A program made the position numbers and the translations under genes. From positions 92,162 to 156,161 of the forward strand of contig NMRB01000541.1 of the NCBI GenBank assembly GCA_002633025.1: a DNA stretch of 64,000 bases. The letters are read 5' to 3'. This document shows positions 30,591-42,529 of the stretch, one piece after another. This DNA is from Notospermus geniculatus. Lineage: Eukaryota > Nemertea > Pilidiophora > Heteronemertea > Lineidae. Below the pieces are notes generated by a model. That model ran no database searches. It was not told the DNA's origin and saw only the letters and a program-made list of their open reading frames with translations. Every line of letters begins with the position of its first letter. Position 1 is the first letter of the stretch.

Positions 30591-31334
30591 GCACATCTAG
30601 TGGTACTGACCATTTGGTGGCACCAGCTGTTTGCAAGCGAGAAGCCTCGGGACAAGTAGGCTTCATCAAAAACTTCATGGTGCAAGAAGGTAGAAGATGG
30701 AAGATCGTTTGTGTGTTTTGAACCACAGTTGATGCAAAGGTGCACTTGTTTTTAGCCAACTTGTTCCATTGGGTATGAATATATGAATATAGACAAATGT
30801 GCTGAGTCAGCTTGTTGATGAAGAGTGCACACCAAAGGGTTGGACACCATTGTTGGTGACAGAGGCTTGTCTTGAAATCTAAAAGGTTCATCTCTTCAAA
30901 GGGAACTTTTTTCTCACAGAGATACAGTGTTGTAACTTTTCCTATTTTGGCTGTGTGGGTAGTTGCTTCGGGTGATCACAAGAGTTCACACAGATGTTGT
31001 TTATCCTGATTTCATTGTGAGCTGAACAACGTTGGTGGAGCAGTGAAAAATCAGATTTATTTCTGTGATCTCTTGAAAGACAGCAAATCTTTCGATCAAG
31101 ACATCCTCCAAACTCTTCATTTGAGGTGTGTCCCAGTTGAAGTGTCCTTTTATGGTGTTGTATCCGGTCTAAGAGGATCTCGCTGCTTCTAGGAGATCAT
31201 TAAAGCTGTAAAAATACCTGGAAATGATCATCAGTTGCTATTAATCATTGGTAATACATGATTGATGGACTTCAAATGTCGTAATTTAGGGATAATGTCA
31301 GAATGCATGAGTTGATACATAAACCCATGTGACG
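30591..31334. other. Likely upstream intron or 5' region of the PAN-domain gene
   Basis: No exon with good splice sites was found on the minus strand. The two overlapping frames at 30580-30891 and 30600-30745 contain Cys-rich-looking stretches (CHQQWCPTLWC; CINCGSK) but no convincing acceptor-donor pair. Confidence 0.35.
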
Positions 31335-31675
31335 AGCCCTCGATAGCCTAGTGGTTATCACATCCGGTTAGTGAGCAGCAGGTCCCGGGTTCGAATCCCG
31401 CGCCATAGGGGATTCAGGGGCGGAGCCAGAATCATGGGAAAGAGGGGGCACAGCCAGCGCACATCATGGAAAACCTTGGTCAAATGTTAACATTTTTCAA
31501 AATTTCGAAATTTCCCGGTCAATTTTAAAGATTTTCCACAAAATAGAGGGGGCACGGGCCGGGTGTGCGCCCCTTGGATCCGCCCTTGGGATTAATCATC
31601 TGTGGCTCTTCAGTCCATCGCATGGGACAGTAAGCCTTGAGACCACTCCCCTGTCCTCAACAGTCACGCTGTACT
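31335..31675 (+). mobile_element. SINE-A copy split by a MITE
   Basis: The head (GATAGCCTAGTGGTTATCAC, GGTCCCGGGTTCGAATCCCG) runs to 31414. The body resumes at 31588 with GGGATTAATCATC and CATCGCATGGGACAGTAAGC. Removing 31415-31593 restores the normal order seen in other copies. Confidence 0.85.
31415..31587. mobile_element. MITE with AGGGGCGGANCCA ends inserted in a SINE
   Basis: The left end is CAGGGGCGGAGCCAGAAT and the right end is TTGGATCCGCCCTT. GGGATT is duplicated at 31409-31414 and 31588-31593. Related copies are at about 38030-38290 and 61608-61785. Confidence 0.85.
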
Positions 31676-32182
31676 TTACATGTACGAAGGGGTGTGTCAA
31701 ATTCTCTACGATCCTGAAACGTTGATGAGCCAGAAATTGCAGTGTCAATCAGCAAGAAAAAATAGACCTGGAAGGAATCTTACAAGTGTCCGTTACTCCC
31801 CTCTGTCATTAGAGCAATAATTAAGGCTAATGTTTTATTGGAGCTCTCAGGAACAAGATGAAACAGTTCCATTTAAGATAGAGTTTTTTACAGATGGTCC
31901 CCGTGTAGTTAGCGTTGATTGCAGACATCCACATCAAAGATCTAATACATCTTATCTCGGGAGCTATCAAGCGTGGGTGATCCAACCATCATTGATAGTC
32001 CACCAATCTTATGGATGATAATTGGAGGATTAAAACCAAATGATAAATAGATACGCATCTGAAGCTTCTGACAGTTTTTCCAATCTTTACCGACAAAGAT
32101 GACATTTCAGAGAAACGTTGATGATGTATTCTTTGCTACCAGTTGATAGTAATGCATGAATACATAATTTGCTATCAGAAGA
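31676..32182. other. Non-coding stretch, no gene seen
   Basis: No exon or repeat was recognised. Confidence 0.35.
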
Positions 32183-32300
32183 TGAGGATGGGGATTTGGT
32201 CTAGTGGTTAGGGCACGCTGCTCCTGAGTGCTGGCGATTGATGCCTAATGCAAGGGTCCGTGGGTTCAAATCCAGTAGGAAGCTATGCCTTTCACCTAAG
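32183..32300 (+). mobile_element. SINE-C copy
   Basis: GATGGGGATTTGGTCTAGTG, GTGCTGGCGATTGATGCC and CCGTGGGTTCAAATCC match the minus-strand copy at 19798-19880. The spacing of the A-box-like and B-box-like parts is wider than in a tRNA because of an insert. Confidence 0.75.
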
Positions 32301-33934
32301 AAACCCGTTACTATTTCTTGTACTCATTGTAGGAATGGTAAGAAGTTGTCTAATCCTGGACATCTTATCTTGTTACCTCCAGAGTTCATCCCAAGGGTTA
32401 TGCAGAGGGCACAAGGGCACAGCAAATCTTGATGCCAGTGGTGGCGTAACATGTTGTAGGCCTATTCCCTCTGTTGTGTAAGATGATATCCAGAAAGATT
32501 TCGGCCAGAATCCATAATTTCATTCTTGGCAAACCAGAACACAAATGTAATCCAAGTAAGATGTATGATTTCGAACCAATAATGAGGAATTAGTGGAGGC
32601 ATCTGGTATTGCCTTCAGAACAGGAGGTTTATGTAGCTTGTATCTACAGTTCTCCCTCGCTCTTACGAACCTCGAATTTATGAACTCCCGGATATTACGA
32701 ACCCAACGTCTGGCTCGTGCATGTAGATCTCTGGGGCATGTCACTATGCCTCGATACAATTTACAGATCCACACACTCACTTATTTTGTCTTCCACCTTT
32801 AAGGTACTGTCACACTGAAGTAGTTCTCAAAACGTTCTGCCCCGTCCTAAAAAATCGTAAAACGGGCTACAACGTGTAACGTTGGCTAAATAATGCCTCG
32901 AACTTTTGGAGCACCTTTCCCGTCCGAGCCTGTCCACGAAGTTCGTAAAAAGACTGTAAAAAGTTGCCACTACATCCACTCCATTCGCATACAGTTTGAG
33001 CCCGTTCGGCGACATTTTCAAGAACATATTGAGAACTAGCTCGTGTGATTGGGGCATTATGGATAAAGTGTTGTGGAAGGAGAGAACAATGGACTTTGGT
33101 GTTACAAAGGCTTTGTGGACAAGAACACCACCACCAAATCTCTGTTTGCACTTTCTACATATCATCACCAGACGTCGTCGAGGTCATCTTTGAACCATCA
33201 TAAATCCCGAAACAGTTATACCAGCCAACAACGGCAACAATCCTTAGAAACTGTTGCACGTCGTCGAGATGACCTCTGGGCCGTCAGTGTAATCAGCGGA
33301 CAAATAATTACAGCTCATCCCGGTCCCGGCTCTATGATCCCGGTTGATCACCCTCTGACATGCTGGCGAGAATCCACGATGAATTTGTCAAGTACTAATC
33401 ACTCTTGTGCTGTCTGTCTCGCTTCAAGTTAGCCGCGTATTGGTGTGTACTGATCTGCACAAATCTACTGTTCGCCGAGTCAACTTTTCCTGGAACATGG
33501 TGAGATGTTCCGGTCTTGCTGTCATGTGTCCTTTATGTTTGCTGGTCAGTTGTGGCTAAATCAGATTTCAACCGGCTCTACCATCCTGTTTGTCACTTGT
33601 TCTAGAGATCACTGTCTCATCAGTAAATATGCTTGGACGATGGCTTCACCTAAAGGTGCGGAGCGTTTTGGTCATCAGGTTCTTATTGGAGATTTGGTGT
33701 GAATGGTTGGCAATTTTCTTGACAATATCAGTCGGCAGCTGCTCCTTAGACAGGTTGTAGGCAGTGGTGCCAGCGGCAAACAGACAATGTGAAGGTGTGG
33801 AGTTGTTGAAATGATCGCAACATTGTCCATCCATGTCTCAATATCTTCGCCAGGTTTAGTTTGAATGTTGTTGCTGTTGTTTTCTTGTATCTATCCTGCC
33901 ACGGGGACTTTGTTATACAATGGTTCCTGTATTG
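32301..33934. other. Non-coding stretch, no gene seen
   Basis: Overlapping frames at 32827-33168 (-) and 33073-33432 (+) have no recognisable domain. GTCGTCGAGGTCATCT near 33175 and CGTCGTCGAGATGACCTC near 33256 form a partly direct, partly inverted pair. Confidence 0.35.
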
Positions 33935-34110
33935 TATTGTGTTCTTCCCTCGGGGCTGAGGCCAAAGCATTATTGGCACTGGTAAGCGTGGGAGAGGCCT
34001 CTCATGTTCCTCACTTGGATTGGGTCATTTACTTGCCCTGATGGTGATGCAGAGGTACATGTTAAAAGCTAGAAGGCACCGTGGCTTACTGTTCCAGTGG
34101 GCCCTGTCTA
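33935..34110 (-). mobile_element. SINE-A fragment, headless
   Basis: Tail and body blocks are present on the minus strand (CCAATAATGCTTTGG, CAAGTGAGGAACATGAG, GGGCAAGTAAATGACCCA, ACAGTAAGCCACGGTGCC). The tRNA-like head is missing. Confidence 0.75.
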
Positions 34111-34735
34111 CGGAGGACACCTATATGACTGAGCTGCTGTTCTTCATTGAAAGGTGTCCTGATGATTTAGGTCAAGGTCAAACTTCATGATGAAGTTTTC
34201 ACTTTGGGTGGGTCCTCTGTACTCTTATTGAGGTTCACATTTTATACGGCTTGAAGTAGAGCAAATTACTGCAAACACCCACTGAAATCAGCAACATCAA
34301 GCGGTGAAATTGATGGCATATTTGGTTCATTACCTGGCAACGTTTGACATTAATTGGTTCATTGACTTCAATTGTGCATTGACAACGCAACCTTTGCTGT
34401 GTTGCTTTCAACTAATGCAACAGACAAGCGCTTAATTGCTATCTGTTTGATCCTTAAGCATCACCCCTTGTTAAAGGGTTTTCCGACTTTTAAATCGTGA
34501 GTCTCCAAGAGGATTTGTCTAGCTTGGAGCTTAAGGCAATTGACTGAAACCTAAGATACATTTGGTGCTGTTATCATTGGTTAAGCAGTTGTCAAGGGCT
34601 TAATTGACATGACTTTCATGGTCTTCTGTGTATCCATGCAAAAAACAAACGTATTAGTTTAAAATGCGACATCAATGAGCTTCAAATCAACAAGTTTAGA
34701 TGTAGACATTTTAAATTACTGTTAGTCTCGTAAGT
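34111..34735. other. Non-coding stretch, no gene seen
   Basis: No exon or repeat was recognised. Confidence 0.35.
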
Positions 34736-34805
34736 GCGGTGTGGGGTAGTTCAGTCATTGGGAGTCACTTACTCATGCAGTTGTGGGTTCAATTACTAAT
34801 TGGGC
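34736..34805 (+). mobile_element. tRNA-like fragment, probable SINE head
   Basis: GGTGTGGGGTAGTTCAGTCA followed by GTTGTGGGTTCAATTACTAA has the A-box/B-box layout of a degraded tRNA-derived head. Confidence 0.4.
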
Positions 34806-34835
34806 CCACTCAACTTGTGACTTGGAATCTCTTTA

Positions 34836-34960
34836 GCCCTATTTACACTACGGAATTTTCGCTGTGCTCGGTCCGGACCAAGCACGGTTCGGTACAATTT
34901 TGCCAAATATTAACAGGTCAAGCCGGCTTGTCCCGGTACCAAATGGCAGTGTAAATGGGC
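34836..34960. mobile_element. Foldback element with GCCCATTTACACT-like ends
   Basis: GCCCTATTTACACTACGG at the left is mirrored by GGCAGTGTAAATGGGCC at the right. The interior has CGGTCCGGACC and further GGTAC palindromic pieces. Confidence 0.6.
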
Positions 34961-35459
34961 CTGTCCCGCTTGAATTTCAAGTGGGCATGGTCTGGGTCGA
35001 CCTCGGCATGCTTCAACCGGGCAAGTGAAAAAGGGCCTACAGACACGCTAAATGTCCCCCAGTGTTAGTCAGAAGTTTTGACGTCTGACCTTTGGGTTGT
35101 GATAATGTCTAAATTCTTCAGATATTTTATGCCCTCAAAATGCAATTTTGTCTTGTAAAGATTTAATTGATCACCTAAGTAAGTAACAGTTGACTGAAGA
35201 TAAATAGGTAGGTCGTGGAATCTGACATGTGGATTAGGTGAAATATGGCCGTGTCACAGGAGATAGGGGCTTCATAATGTTGTCATTGATCACCAAGGAG
35301 GGAGGGCATCACCCTTTCAGTGATGTAGGAGTGCTGACATTAACACTATCACCAGTTGCTCTTGAGGTGAATAAGACTTGCTTTGGGTTCTTCTGTTCAT
35401 CGAAATCCTGAAGATGCCACCAGACATTCATAGCACATGTCTAGATAACCTGGTTCCTA

Positions 35460-35666
35460 TAGAGGCTTTGCATATGACGTCACAAGCCACCATGCTGGAG
35501 GACACATGCTGCAGAGGTGCAGCAAAATGAGCCGTGCATGCCCCAATGACGTTACGTCAAACAATGGCGTAGCGCACTTCACGCAAGTCACGTCACGATC
35601 GGCTCACACCTCTGCGCCCTGTGTCCCCAGAATGGCCGCCAGGATGACGTCATTGCGAGGCCTCTA
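35460..35666. mobile_element. Foldback element carrying TGACGTCA motifs
   Basis: TAGAGGCTTTGCATATGACG is mirrored by ATGACGTCATTGCGAGGCCT at the right end. The interior carries GACGTTACGTCA, AGTCACGTCACG and the mirrored GAGGTGCAGC / CACCTCTGCGCC pair. A TA target duplication is compatible with both edges. A second copy is at 59820-60012. Confidence 0.8.
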
Positions 35667-36230
35667 TTGATAAAACGTACATCTGCTACAAGTCTTGGTG
35701 TATTTAGTTTGGTTAAACTGCACCCATCCACCCACCCATCCATTCATTCATTCCTCCTCTTCCATTCTCGTTCATCCCACAAAACTGAAAACCACCAAAA
35801 ACTGTCAACAGAAACGAGAGAAAAACGTGTGTACTTTGCTGTTTTGAGATTATTGCTAAAAAACACAGGAAGAAAGTTTGCAGTAAATCCTTGCAAGAAA
35901 TGTCTGCCGCCAGTGAAGGATTAGTTTGTCTCTCGTTGATTCGGCATGATCGGCTTATGGAAGTATTTCAGCGGGGAAATCTTCAGGCTGATAAGAAATG
36001 TGAACTTTTACAGAAGGATATCAGAGGTCCGTAAAAAACGTGATCCACGTGTGCAGAAAATTAAACGTGGCAGTTTCAGTTGATGCTCTGGTACTTAGAA
36101 GAAGTCGGGCACGTTTGGGAACATTTTGCAAAAGTTCATTCTTTCCTGACTGACAAGTTTCATTTCAAGTGGCCAGTCTTTCACCTTTTAAACATATTTC
36201 CCACCTTTAAGCCCTATCTACTCCTGCACA
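35667..36230. other. Non-coding stretch, no gene seen
   Basis: No exon was recognised. A CCATCCACCCACCCATCC microsatellite-like run lies near 35724-35741. Confidence 0.35.
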
Positions 36231-36235
36231 CCTTG

Positions 36236-36506
36236 GGCGTATTCAAATCCTCGTTCTTGACAACACTCGTGCTGATCCAGTTTGTTGACTCAACTCGAGA
36301 ACGGCAGTCTCGAACGCCGAGAACACAACCCGAGTCGGGCCAAAATTGTGTTCTTCTCAACCTTCCGCTGAGAGTGGGGAGTGAGAAGAACAACATTCTT
36401 GGCCCAACACGAGTTGTGTTCTCGGTGTTCGAGACTGCCGTTCTCGAGTTGATTCAACAAACTGGATCAGCACGAGTGTTGTCAAGAACAGGGATTCGAA
36501 TACACC
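36236..36506. mobile_element. Long foldback element, GGCGTATTC family
   Basis: The arms mirror each other for about 120 bp (ends GGCGTATTCAAATCC and GGATTCGAATACACC, then ACACTCGTGCTGATCCAGTT and AACTGGATCAGCACGAGTGT). CCTTG flanks both ends (36231-36235, 36507-36511). A second copy is at 59088-59370 and a half copy at 21891-21948. The ORF crossing it is an artefact of the palindrome. Confidence 0.85.
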
Positions 36507-36511
36507 CCTTG

Positions 36512-36802
36512 TGTTAGTGTTGAACAGGATGAAGGAGGAGGTGCATTAATTTCTTCGGAGAGACGAACCAGATTCCTTCTTCATGAGCAGTATTTCTTAG
36601 TCACTTCCATAACTTGGGCCTAACAGCAATTAGTCTTGTTGTTTAGTCTACTTTGGGATAAAAAGTGACAACAACAGCAGTGTCATCTGTGCTAACAACT
36701 CAAGTATCATTGTAGAACTTCTTTTGATAAGGGGAATGGCAAGGCCGGTTTACCTTAAGAAACTCCAAGTATTGCCCAAAATAAATTCGTAGATTTGAAA
36801 AG
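36512..36802. other. Non-coding stretch, no gene seen
   Basis: Nothing was recognised between two foldback elements. Confidence 0.35.
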
Positions 36803-36946
36803 TAAGGCTAGGGATACACTGAACGCGATATCGCAACGCGCGTGATTTATGCTTTCAAAACCTTTCTCTGCGTGCAGTGCGGCGGAAAATAACAAAGCCT
36901 TTGCCGCCTGCGTCAGCGCATCGTGTTCGGTGTATTCCTAGCCTTA
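36803..36946. mobile_element. Foldback element, 144 bp, TAAGGCTAGG ends
   Basis: TAAGGCTAGGGATACACTGA at the left and TCGGTGTATTCCTAGCCTTA at the right are inverted repeats. CGCGATATCGCAACGCGCG near the left is a further self-complementary stretch. Confidence 0.8.
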
Positions 36947-38029
36947 AGTGAAAAGCTTCGACACGTTGGTAGATGTAACTAGCGAGCTGGTTCATGGATG
37001 TCGCTAGTCTCCCCATCATTGCTGTTTGGTCATTTGCCAGCCAGTCTCCTATGGAAACCCATCTCAGAGAACTAAACGGAAACAAGGTGTGTCGCGACAA
37101 GTCTCATTTGTGTATTTAACGCCGACTTTTGAAGATGGCAGAAGAAAAAGCTGTCTGTTCCATGCGATTGGCTCGTTATCTGGTCATTCTGTTAATTGGC
37201 TTGGGAGGAGAAATCGACAAGAAGGGCAAAGGTGAAAAACCTGTAGAGTTCGTCTGTGAAAGAACATTCTGTCTTTTTGTCTTGTAAGGTTCTTTGTACT
37301 TGAGAGTCTGCCTACCTGAGCGTCGATGACTGGCCAAAGGGAACATCCTTTTCAAGGGATTAAGGGACGGAAATAGCACTAACGCAGAAGACTTGGTCTC
37401 CCCTTTGGAAGAAATGGCTGATGAACCAATTGGTTGTTATGAATAATAAGAGTTTTGTTTCCAATCTTCAATAACTCATGATGATGGAGAAAAAACAATG
37501 TTACGTGTACCATCCCTTATCTGAGAACCAATGGTGATAAGTGATAAAAAACGACGATTCCACTCACCGAAAGTGGAAAGTAGGAGAAAGTGGATAAATT
37601 TCCGCATCCACGTCCCAGGGCTTTGGACAGGATCTGATGCATTAACGAGTTCAAAGTGGTCGTCGTAAGTCACACACGATCCCACCGGCAATATATGACT
37701 TCTGCCGCATGGGTTTTTTTCTGTGCCCCTCACCATCAAAGGAGTAATACACGTTGTCTGCTGTCAGAAGAGTTTTGTGGCATCGAGAGATTGCTTGGGG
37801 ACTGTCTTACTGTCTTCACGATACCCTCAGTTAATAGGCAAGTGGCTCCTCATGGTTTTTTCGACTGCAGTTCTGTCGAAAGAAATGACAGTAACATTAA
37901 TGTTGGGGGCTTGTAAAGTGTTGTATACAGGTATTGGGTAGAGGTGAAATGCACTCTTCAGTAATGCTTGAACATATCCAGTTTCCAGTAACATATTCAC
38001 ACACTATGGCCACTGGACCACGCAGCATC
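36947..38029. other. No confident gene; one exon-like frame
   Basis: A minus-strand frame at 37476-37739 is protein-like around VTYDDHFELVNASDPV and contains a donor (TTTCG|GTGAGT) after FIHFLLLSTFG. No acceptor or homology was found, so it is not called. Confidence 0.3.
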
Positions 38030-38206
38030 AGCAGGGGAGGATCCACAGTTTTGGAAAAGAGGGGGCGCACTGTGCTAGAAACATTGAAATCTGCGGTGAA
38101 TTTCAATGATTTGCTCCAAATTTCAGAATTTCATGGTCAATTTACAGATTTGTCGACCGAAATGGGGTGGGTGGGGGGCTGCACTGTGCTAGAAACATTG
38201 AAATCT
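38030..38206 (+). mobile_element. Relative of the AGGGGCGGANCCA MITE, left part
   Basis: It shares GGATCCACAGTTTTGG, AAAGAGGGGGCGCACTGTGC and TTCAATGATTTGCTCCAAAT with 61608-61785, and its ends with 31415-31587. A 114-bp piece (38068 and 38182) is tandemly repeated within it. Confidence 0.7.
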
Positions 38207-38668
38207 CTGGTGAATTTCAATGATTTGCTCCAAATTTCACGGTCAATTTACAGATTTGTCGACCGAAATGGGGTGGGTGGGGGGCTGCGCTGGGTGTGCG
38301 CCCTGGATCTGTGCCTGATCAGTCATCGAATCAGATCCTACATTATGGTCCCTTTAACATCCACCAACCCCCATCAGGCTGGGTTCTCAGAGCCGTCGGC
38401 CCTTCCTCTCAAAGTATCTTGGCATGTTTTTTTTCCGCGAGCATGTCTACTCAGACAGACAGAAAACAAAGATATTTGCCAATTATTTCTCGGCAAGATA
38501 CTGCTCTTCAGAACAAAAACATCTCGGACAGAAAAAAACTCTTTGGACAAAAAATAGCTGAGGTATGGATGATAAAAAAGATACAGAAGTTGTGATTAGG
38601 TTTAACCCCTTCCTGACTACAAGAGGGAATCAAGACCTCTGTATTTGCTGGCCCGTGAGATCAGAGCG

Positions 38669-38948
38669 AGGAGCCCTGATAGCCGAGTGGTTATCACGTC
38701 CGCTTAGCAAAGCGGCAGGTCCCGGGTTCGAATCTAGCTTGGGCGATGTGGGATTTCATTCCCGGCTCCTCGCGTCCGTCGCAGGGGACAGTAAGCCGTG
38801 GTGCCTTGTACCTTGTTTCTTTGCAAGGGCAAGTAAAAGACCCCATCCAAGTGAGGAACATGAGTAGCTTGAGATGGTCTCTTTCGTACTTACCAGGGCC
38901 AATAATGCTATGGCTTCGGCCCTGGCAGAAAAATCTAATACAAACGAG
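38669..38948 (+). mobile_element. SINE-A, full length (unit 1)
   Basis: A-box TAGCCGAGTGGTTATCAC, anticodon arm with one extra A (GCTTAGCAAAGCGG), B-box GGTCCCGGGTTCGAATC, full body, and a tail ending CCCTGGCAGAAAAATC. It is among the least degraded heads in the window. Confidence 0.9.
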
Positions 38949-39439
38949 TGAGAACAGCTGATAACAAGGCCTATTAACTGGTGAATTTCAATGATTTGCT
39001 CCAAATTTCACGGTCAATTTACAGATTTGTCGACCGAAATGGGGTGGGTGGGGGGCTGCGCTGGGTGTGCCACCTGGATCTGTGCCTGATCAGTCATCGA
39101 ATCAGATCCTCCATTATGGTCCCTTTAACATCCACCAACCCCCATCAGGCTGGGTTCTCAGAGCCGTCGGCCCTTCCTCTCAAAGTATCTTTGCATGTTT
39201 TTTTTCCGCGAGCATGTCTACTCAGACAGACAGAAAACAAAGATATTTGCCAATTATTTCTCGGCAAGATACTGCTCTTCAGAACAAAAACATCTCGGAC
39301 AGAAAAAAACTCTTTGGACAAAAAATAGCTGAGGTATGGATGATAAAAAAGATACAGGAGTTGTGATTAGGTTTAACCCCTTCCTGACTACAAGAGGGAA
39401 TCAAAACCTCTGTATTTGCCGGCCCGTGAGAGCAGAGCG

Positions 39440-39718
39440 AGGAGCCCTGATAGCCGAGTGGTTATCACGTCCGCTCATCAAGCGGCAGGTCCCGGGTTCG
39501 AATCCAGCTTGGGCGATGTGAGATTTCATTCCTGTCTCCTTACGTCCATCGCATGGGACAGTAAGCCGTGGTGCCTTGTACCTTGTTTCTTTGCAAGGGC
39601 AAGTAAAAGACCCCATCCAAGTGAGGAACATGAGTAGCTTGAGATGGCCTCTTCCGTACTTACCAGGGCCAATAATGCTATGGCTTCGGCCCTGGCAGAA
39701 AAATCTAATACAAACGAG
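39440..39718 (+). mobile_element. SINE-A, full length (unit 2)
   Basis: It is the sister of the copy at 38669-38948 made by the 771-bp duplication, not an independent insertion. The anticodon arm here reads CCGCTCATCAAGCGG. Confidence 0.9.
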
Positions 39719-39747
39719 TGAGAACAGCTGATAACAAGGCCTATTAA

Positions 39748-42329
39748 AATACAGCACCTCTTGTTCATGTGGTAAGAGCTTGTATCAGATGATAAAATTC
39801 CATATCTATGTGGCCTTTCCATGTTTTTCTTTGCCTCACCTACTCTCGACCATGTCCTAGCACGTTTTTGCCCATCCCTTATTAGTAATACATCAAGCTA
39901 CAGCGAGGAACATCCCACGGGATCGTCTCCATCACACTTCATTTTCTTCACCATTTACAATGCAGACTGGCGAAGTCAGTGTAATATCCGCTGAATTGAC
40001 CCGACATCCTGACCGCTGGTCCTAGCACCGGGCAACAGAAGATGCTCCTTGATTTCTATTGGATGCTATGATTAAGATTCACCTGAGTTGCCAAACGTCC
40101 TGTGAGATCATGACTTTAATCTTGTCTTGCTTCCTGTTCATTAATGAGAAGAATAAGTGACACCTTGAAACTGATCTTTCACCGTGGCTACGTCTACTGG
40201 TCTGGTGATGTCTGTACAAACTGATCACGGAGATGACCGGGCCTGATGACTTCGGATGCAACCGAACTGGTGAAGTGGCAAAAAGTGGCAAGGCGAAGAC
40301 AAGGGAATTCTTGCCAACACATCGCTTGCTTCTCGACGTTGCTGCCCACATTTATGGTAGTCTGGAGTGTGAAGGGGTACCAGCAGCTATGGACTCAATT
40401 CTCATTCAGGTGTGATAGCCAGACACTCCTAGTTACCGAATTCTGCAAAAATTGGGGTATGCTCCGGTACTGATGGAGCTTCATGGCCATGACCATCAAT
40501 GTGACTCATGGCCATCTTTAATGCAGGAGCTGAGCAGCATAACCCCGGTGCCTTATCCCTACCTACCTCTCCTCCAGGTAATAACACGACACATCCCCTC
40601 CTCCGATTGCCTGTTACCTTTCCCAGCCTCTCAGAGTTCGATGGCTAATAATACGAATGTCCTTCTGGATATTTCCTACTTGATCTCAAAATTGGAGTCA
40701 ATCAGAGATGAATCTGAGTCAATAATGGCCAGACCCTCAACGCTAAATACCAATTGGCCTCTGTTTTCATTTTATCATGTCCAGGGCAAGTATGACTCCA
40801 ATGTCGAGGCCACCAGGTATGTTCTGTGCTATTTGATGAGTTTCTTTTGATTCCGAGTAACTACTGGTAGGAACTACGGCGCAAAAAATGGCCAAGGTTG
40901 GCCTCCCTGTCCAGGGTATCACCTAAGTTGAGTTACTAATACCTATATCCTCTAATTGAGCCCAGGTTGCCATTGCTGTCCAAGGTTTTTGCTTCTCAAT
41001 CTTAGAAATGGCCGTGAGAAGTCTCCAGGGTCTGAGCATGTTCATCCAGCAAATACATGTTACTTGATCATAAAATGAGTCCATCAAGGTTTAACCAGAG
41101 TCAATAAATGTTGTCCCCCATGAACGGCACTATCATCTTCTCGTCTTTCACAGGACTCGACAGCCTTCAGGTGACCGCTGATAGTATGCTGATCTTGTCA
41201 ACGTTGAGCCAATAAGGAATCAGATATCATAGCATCAACTGGGGATAAGGTGGTTCATTTATGGGCATCAAGTTGACGCTCATATATAGGTTTTGCCGTT
41301 TCTTTTTGTGGTAGGCAACAGTGTCAATGCAGTAAAAACTGGTTCACTCATACTTTACATGTGATCTGAGGAAATTCATCATTAAGTTTTGGATGGTGTC
41401 AAATTTGTGGGTATATTCAGCAATTCTGCAGGCTTGATGACTTGTACTTGGTTAAAAAATGTAAGGTCCTAGCTCTGCTGAAAAGATGGCAGCCCTGTTT
41501 CTGCTTGCCTCTTTCTTTTGTGGACTGTTTGGCTCCTCAGAGCGTTGTTGTACATACACCTCTTCCTCCACTGCTCCACACCATATTTATGGGGCACGCA
41601 AGTGGTCCAAGGAGCACTTACGTCTGAAATAATGTTTAAATTAGAAAAAAAACTCTCTCCCTGACCTCTCCACCTCAGAACAAGCACCCCGGTCCATCTC
41701 AGACTTATTTCTCATTCACATCTGCCAAATTCCACCTTACCAATGAAGACATCCAAATAACTCCCCTGGTGAGCCATTTCTTTCCAAGTCGGAACGTTGA
41801 TGGCATGCCTATTACAAGCCAACAGTATGGCAAAGTGATCCTTTGCTAGGCTAAGTGGCCATTCGACGACGGCTAATTATAGCATAGCGAAGTAGGAGTC
41901 ATACCGGAGTATACTCATTCCACTGACACGCTAAAGAATTGCTGGAACGTCTCAGAGTGCCATCAACGCGTAATTAATGTCCAACGCAAATTAACTGCAA
42001 CTCACCTATGTTGGGAGGTAATAAAGGTGTCTTAGGATGGATAATCCCGCAATATGGCCGATGTCGGCTCGCCTGTTTGTGGTGTTATTGGCTTGAGCAT
42101 GAAAGATGAGGAGTTTCGTTTGGTCGTTGGCCAATCATGGTCAGAGGTGAGGTCATCAACGGCTGGCACTAGACAAGGTCGGATTTTAAACATTCATGAT
42201 GGTTGATGATGAGAATTGAAAAAATAGGTTCTGGAGAATGCCCTGCCCCCCATCCCCCCCCCCCCCACATCAGGCGGATGTCACCCATGACATGAATGGG
42301 AAGCTTTGTACATGGCAGCACTTTCTGCC
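39748..42329. other. Non-coding stretch, no confident gene
   Basis: A plus-strand frame at 40452-40850 has protein-like patches (VLLDISYLISKLESI) and a donor-like CTCCAG|GTAATA inside, but no domain. A poly-C run of about 14 lies at 42253-42268. GACCATCAATG / CATGGCCAT pieces near 40485-40510 are slightly repetitive. Confidence 0.35.
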
Positions 42330-42524
42330 ATCATACCATCTGTATACTTCACCAGCCCATTCTCACCAGAATCCCTTCTCAGGAACTCCAGGAGCAACCT
42401 ATTCAGCATGTCACTCGATCCTTTCCAACCGGTTGAGAATAGAGAGTGGCAACTGAACTGAGAATCGAACCTGCAATGTCTTGGACACATGTTAGATGCT
42501 CAACCACTGAGCCATTTTGCTCCC
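42330..42524 (-). mobile_element. SINE-D copy, tRNA-like head
   Basis: Read on the minus strand, it starts GGGAGCAAAATGGCTCAGTG, GTTGAGCATCTAAC, then GCAGGTTCGATTCTC (B-box). The body (AACCGGTTGGAAAGGATCGA, GTGACATGCTGAATAGG) has relatives at about 44590-44760 in the same orientation. Confidence 0.65.
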
Positions 42525-42529
42525 ACAAG

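Larger units (their letters stand above)
38207..39747 (+). repeat. Tandem duplication of a ~771-bp unit
   Basis: Unit 1 is 38207-38977 and unit 2 is 38978-39747. Each begins CTGGTGAATTTCAATGA, contains CATCCACCAACCCCCATC (38358, 39129) and a full SINE-A, and ends ATAACAAGGCCTATTAA. Only scattered substitutions separate them, so the event looks recent. Long frames in both units are repeat translations. Confidence 0.95.

Noticed and set aside
36080-36517. 145-codon plus-strand frame
   Set aside because: Most of it crosses the foldback element 36236-36506, whose mirror-image arms keep both strands open by chance.
37476-37739. Minus-strand frame with an internal GTGAGT donor
   Set aside because: A possible exon, but no acceptor, no recognised domain, and the hydrophobic stretch before the donor is too short for a convincing signal peptide.
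37934-38557. 207-codon plus-strand frame, and its near-identical partner at 38981-39328
   Set aside because: Both lie in the MITE relative and the 771-bp duplication. The peptide repeats only because the DNA does.
40452-40850. 132-codon plus-strand frame
   Set aside because: Some stretches look protein-like, but there is no domain, no acceptor, and a donor-like site sits in the middle. It was left as undecided rather than called.
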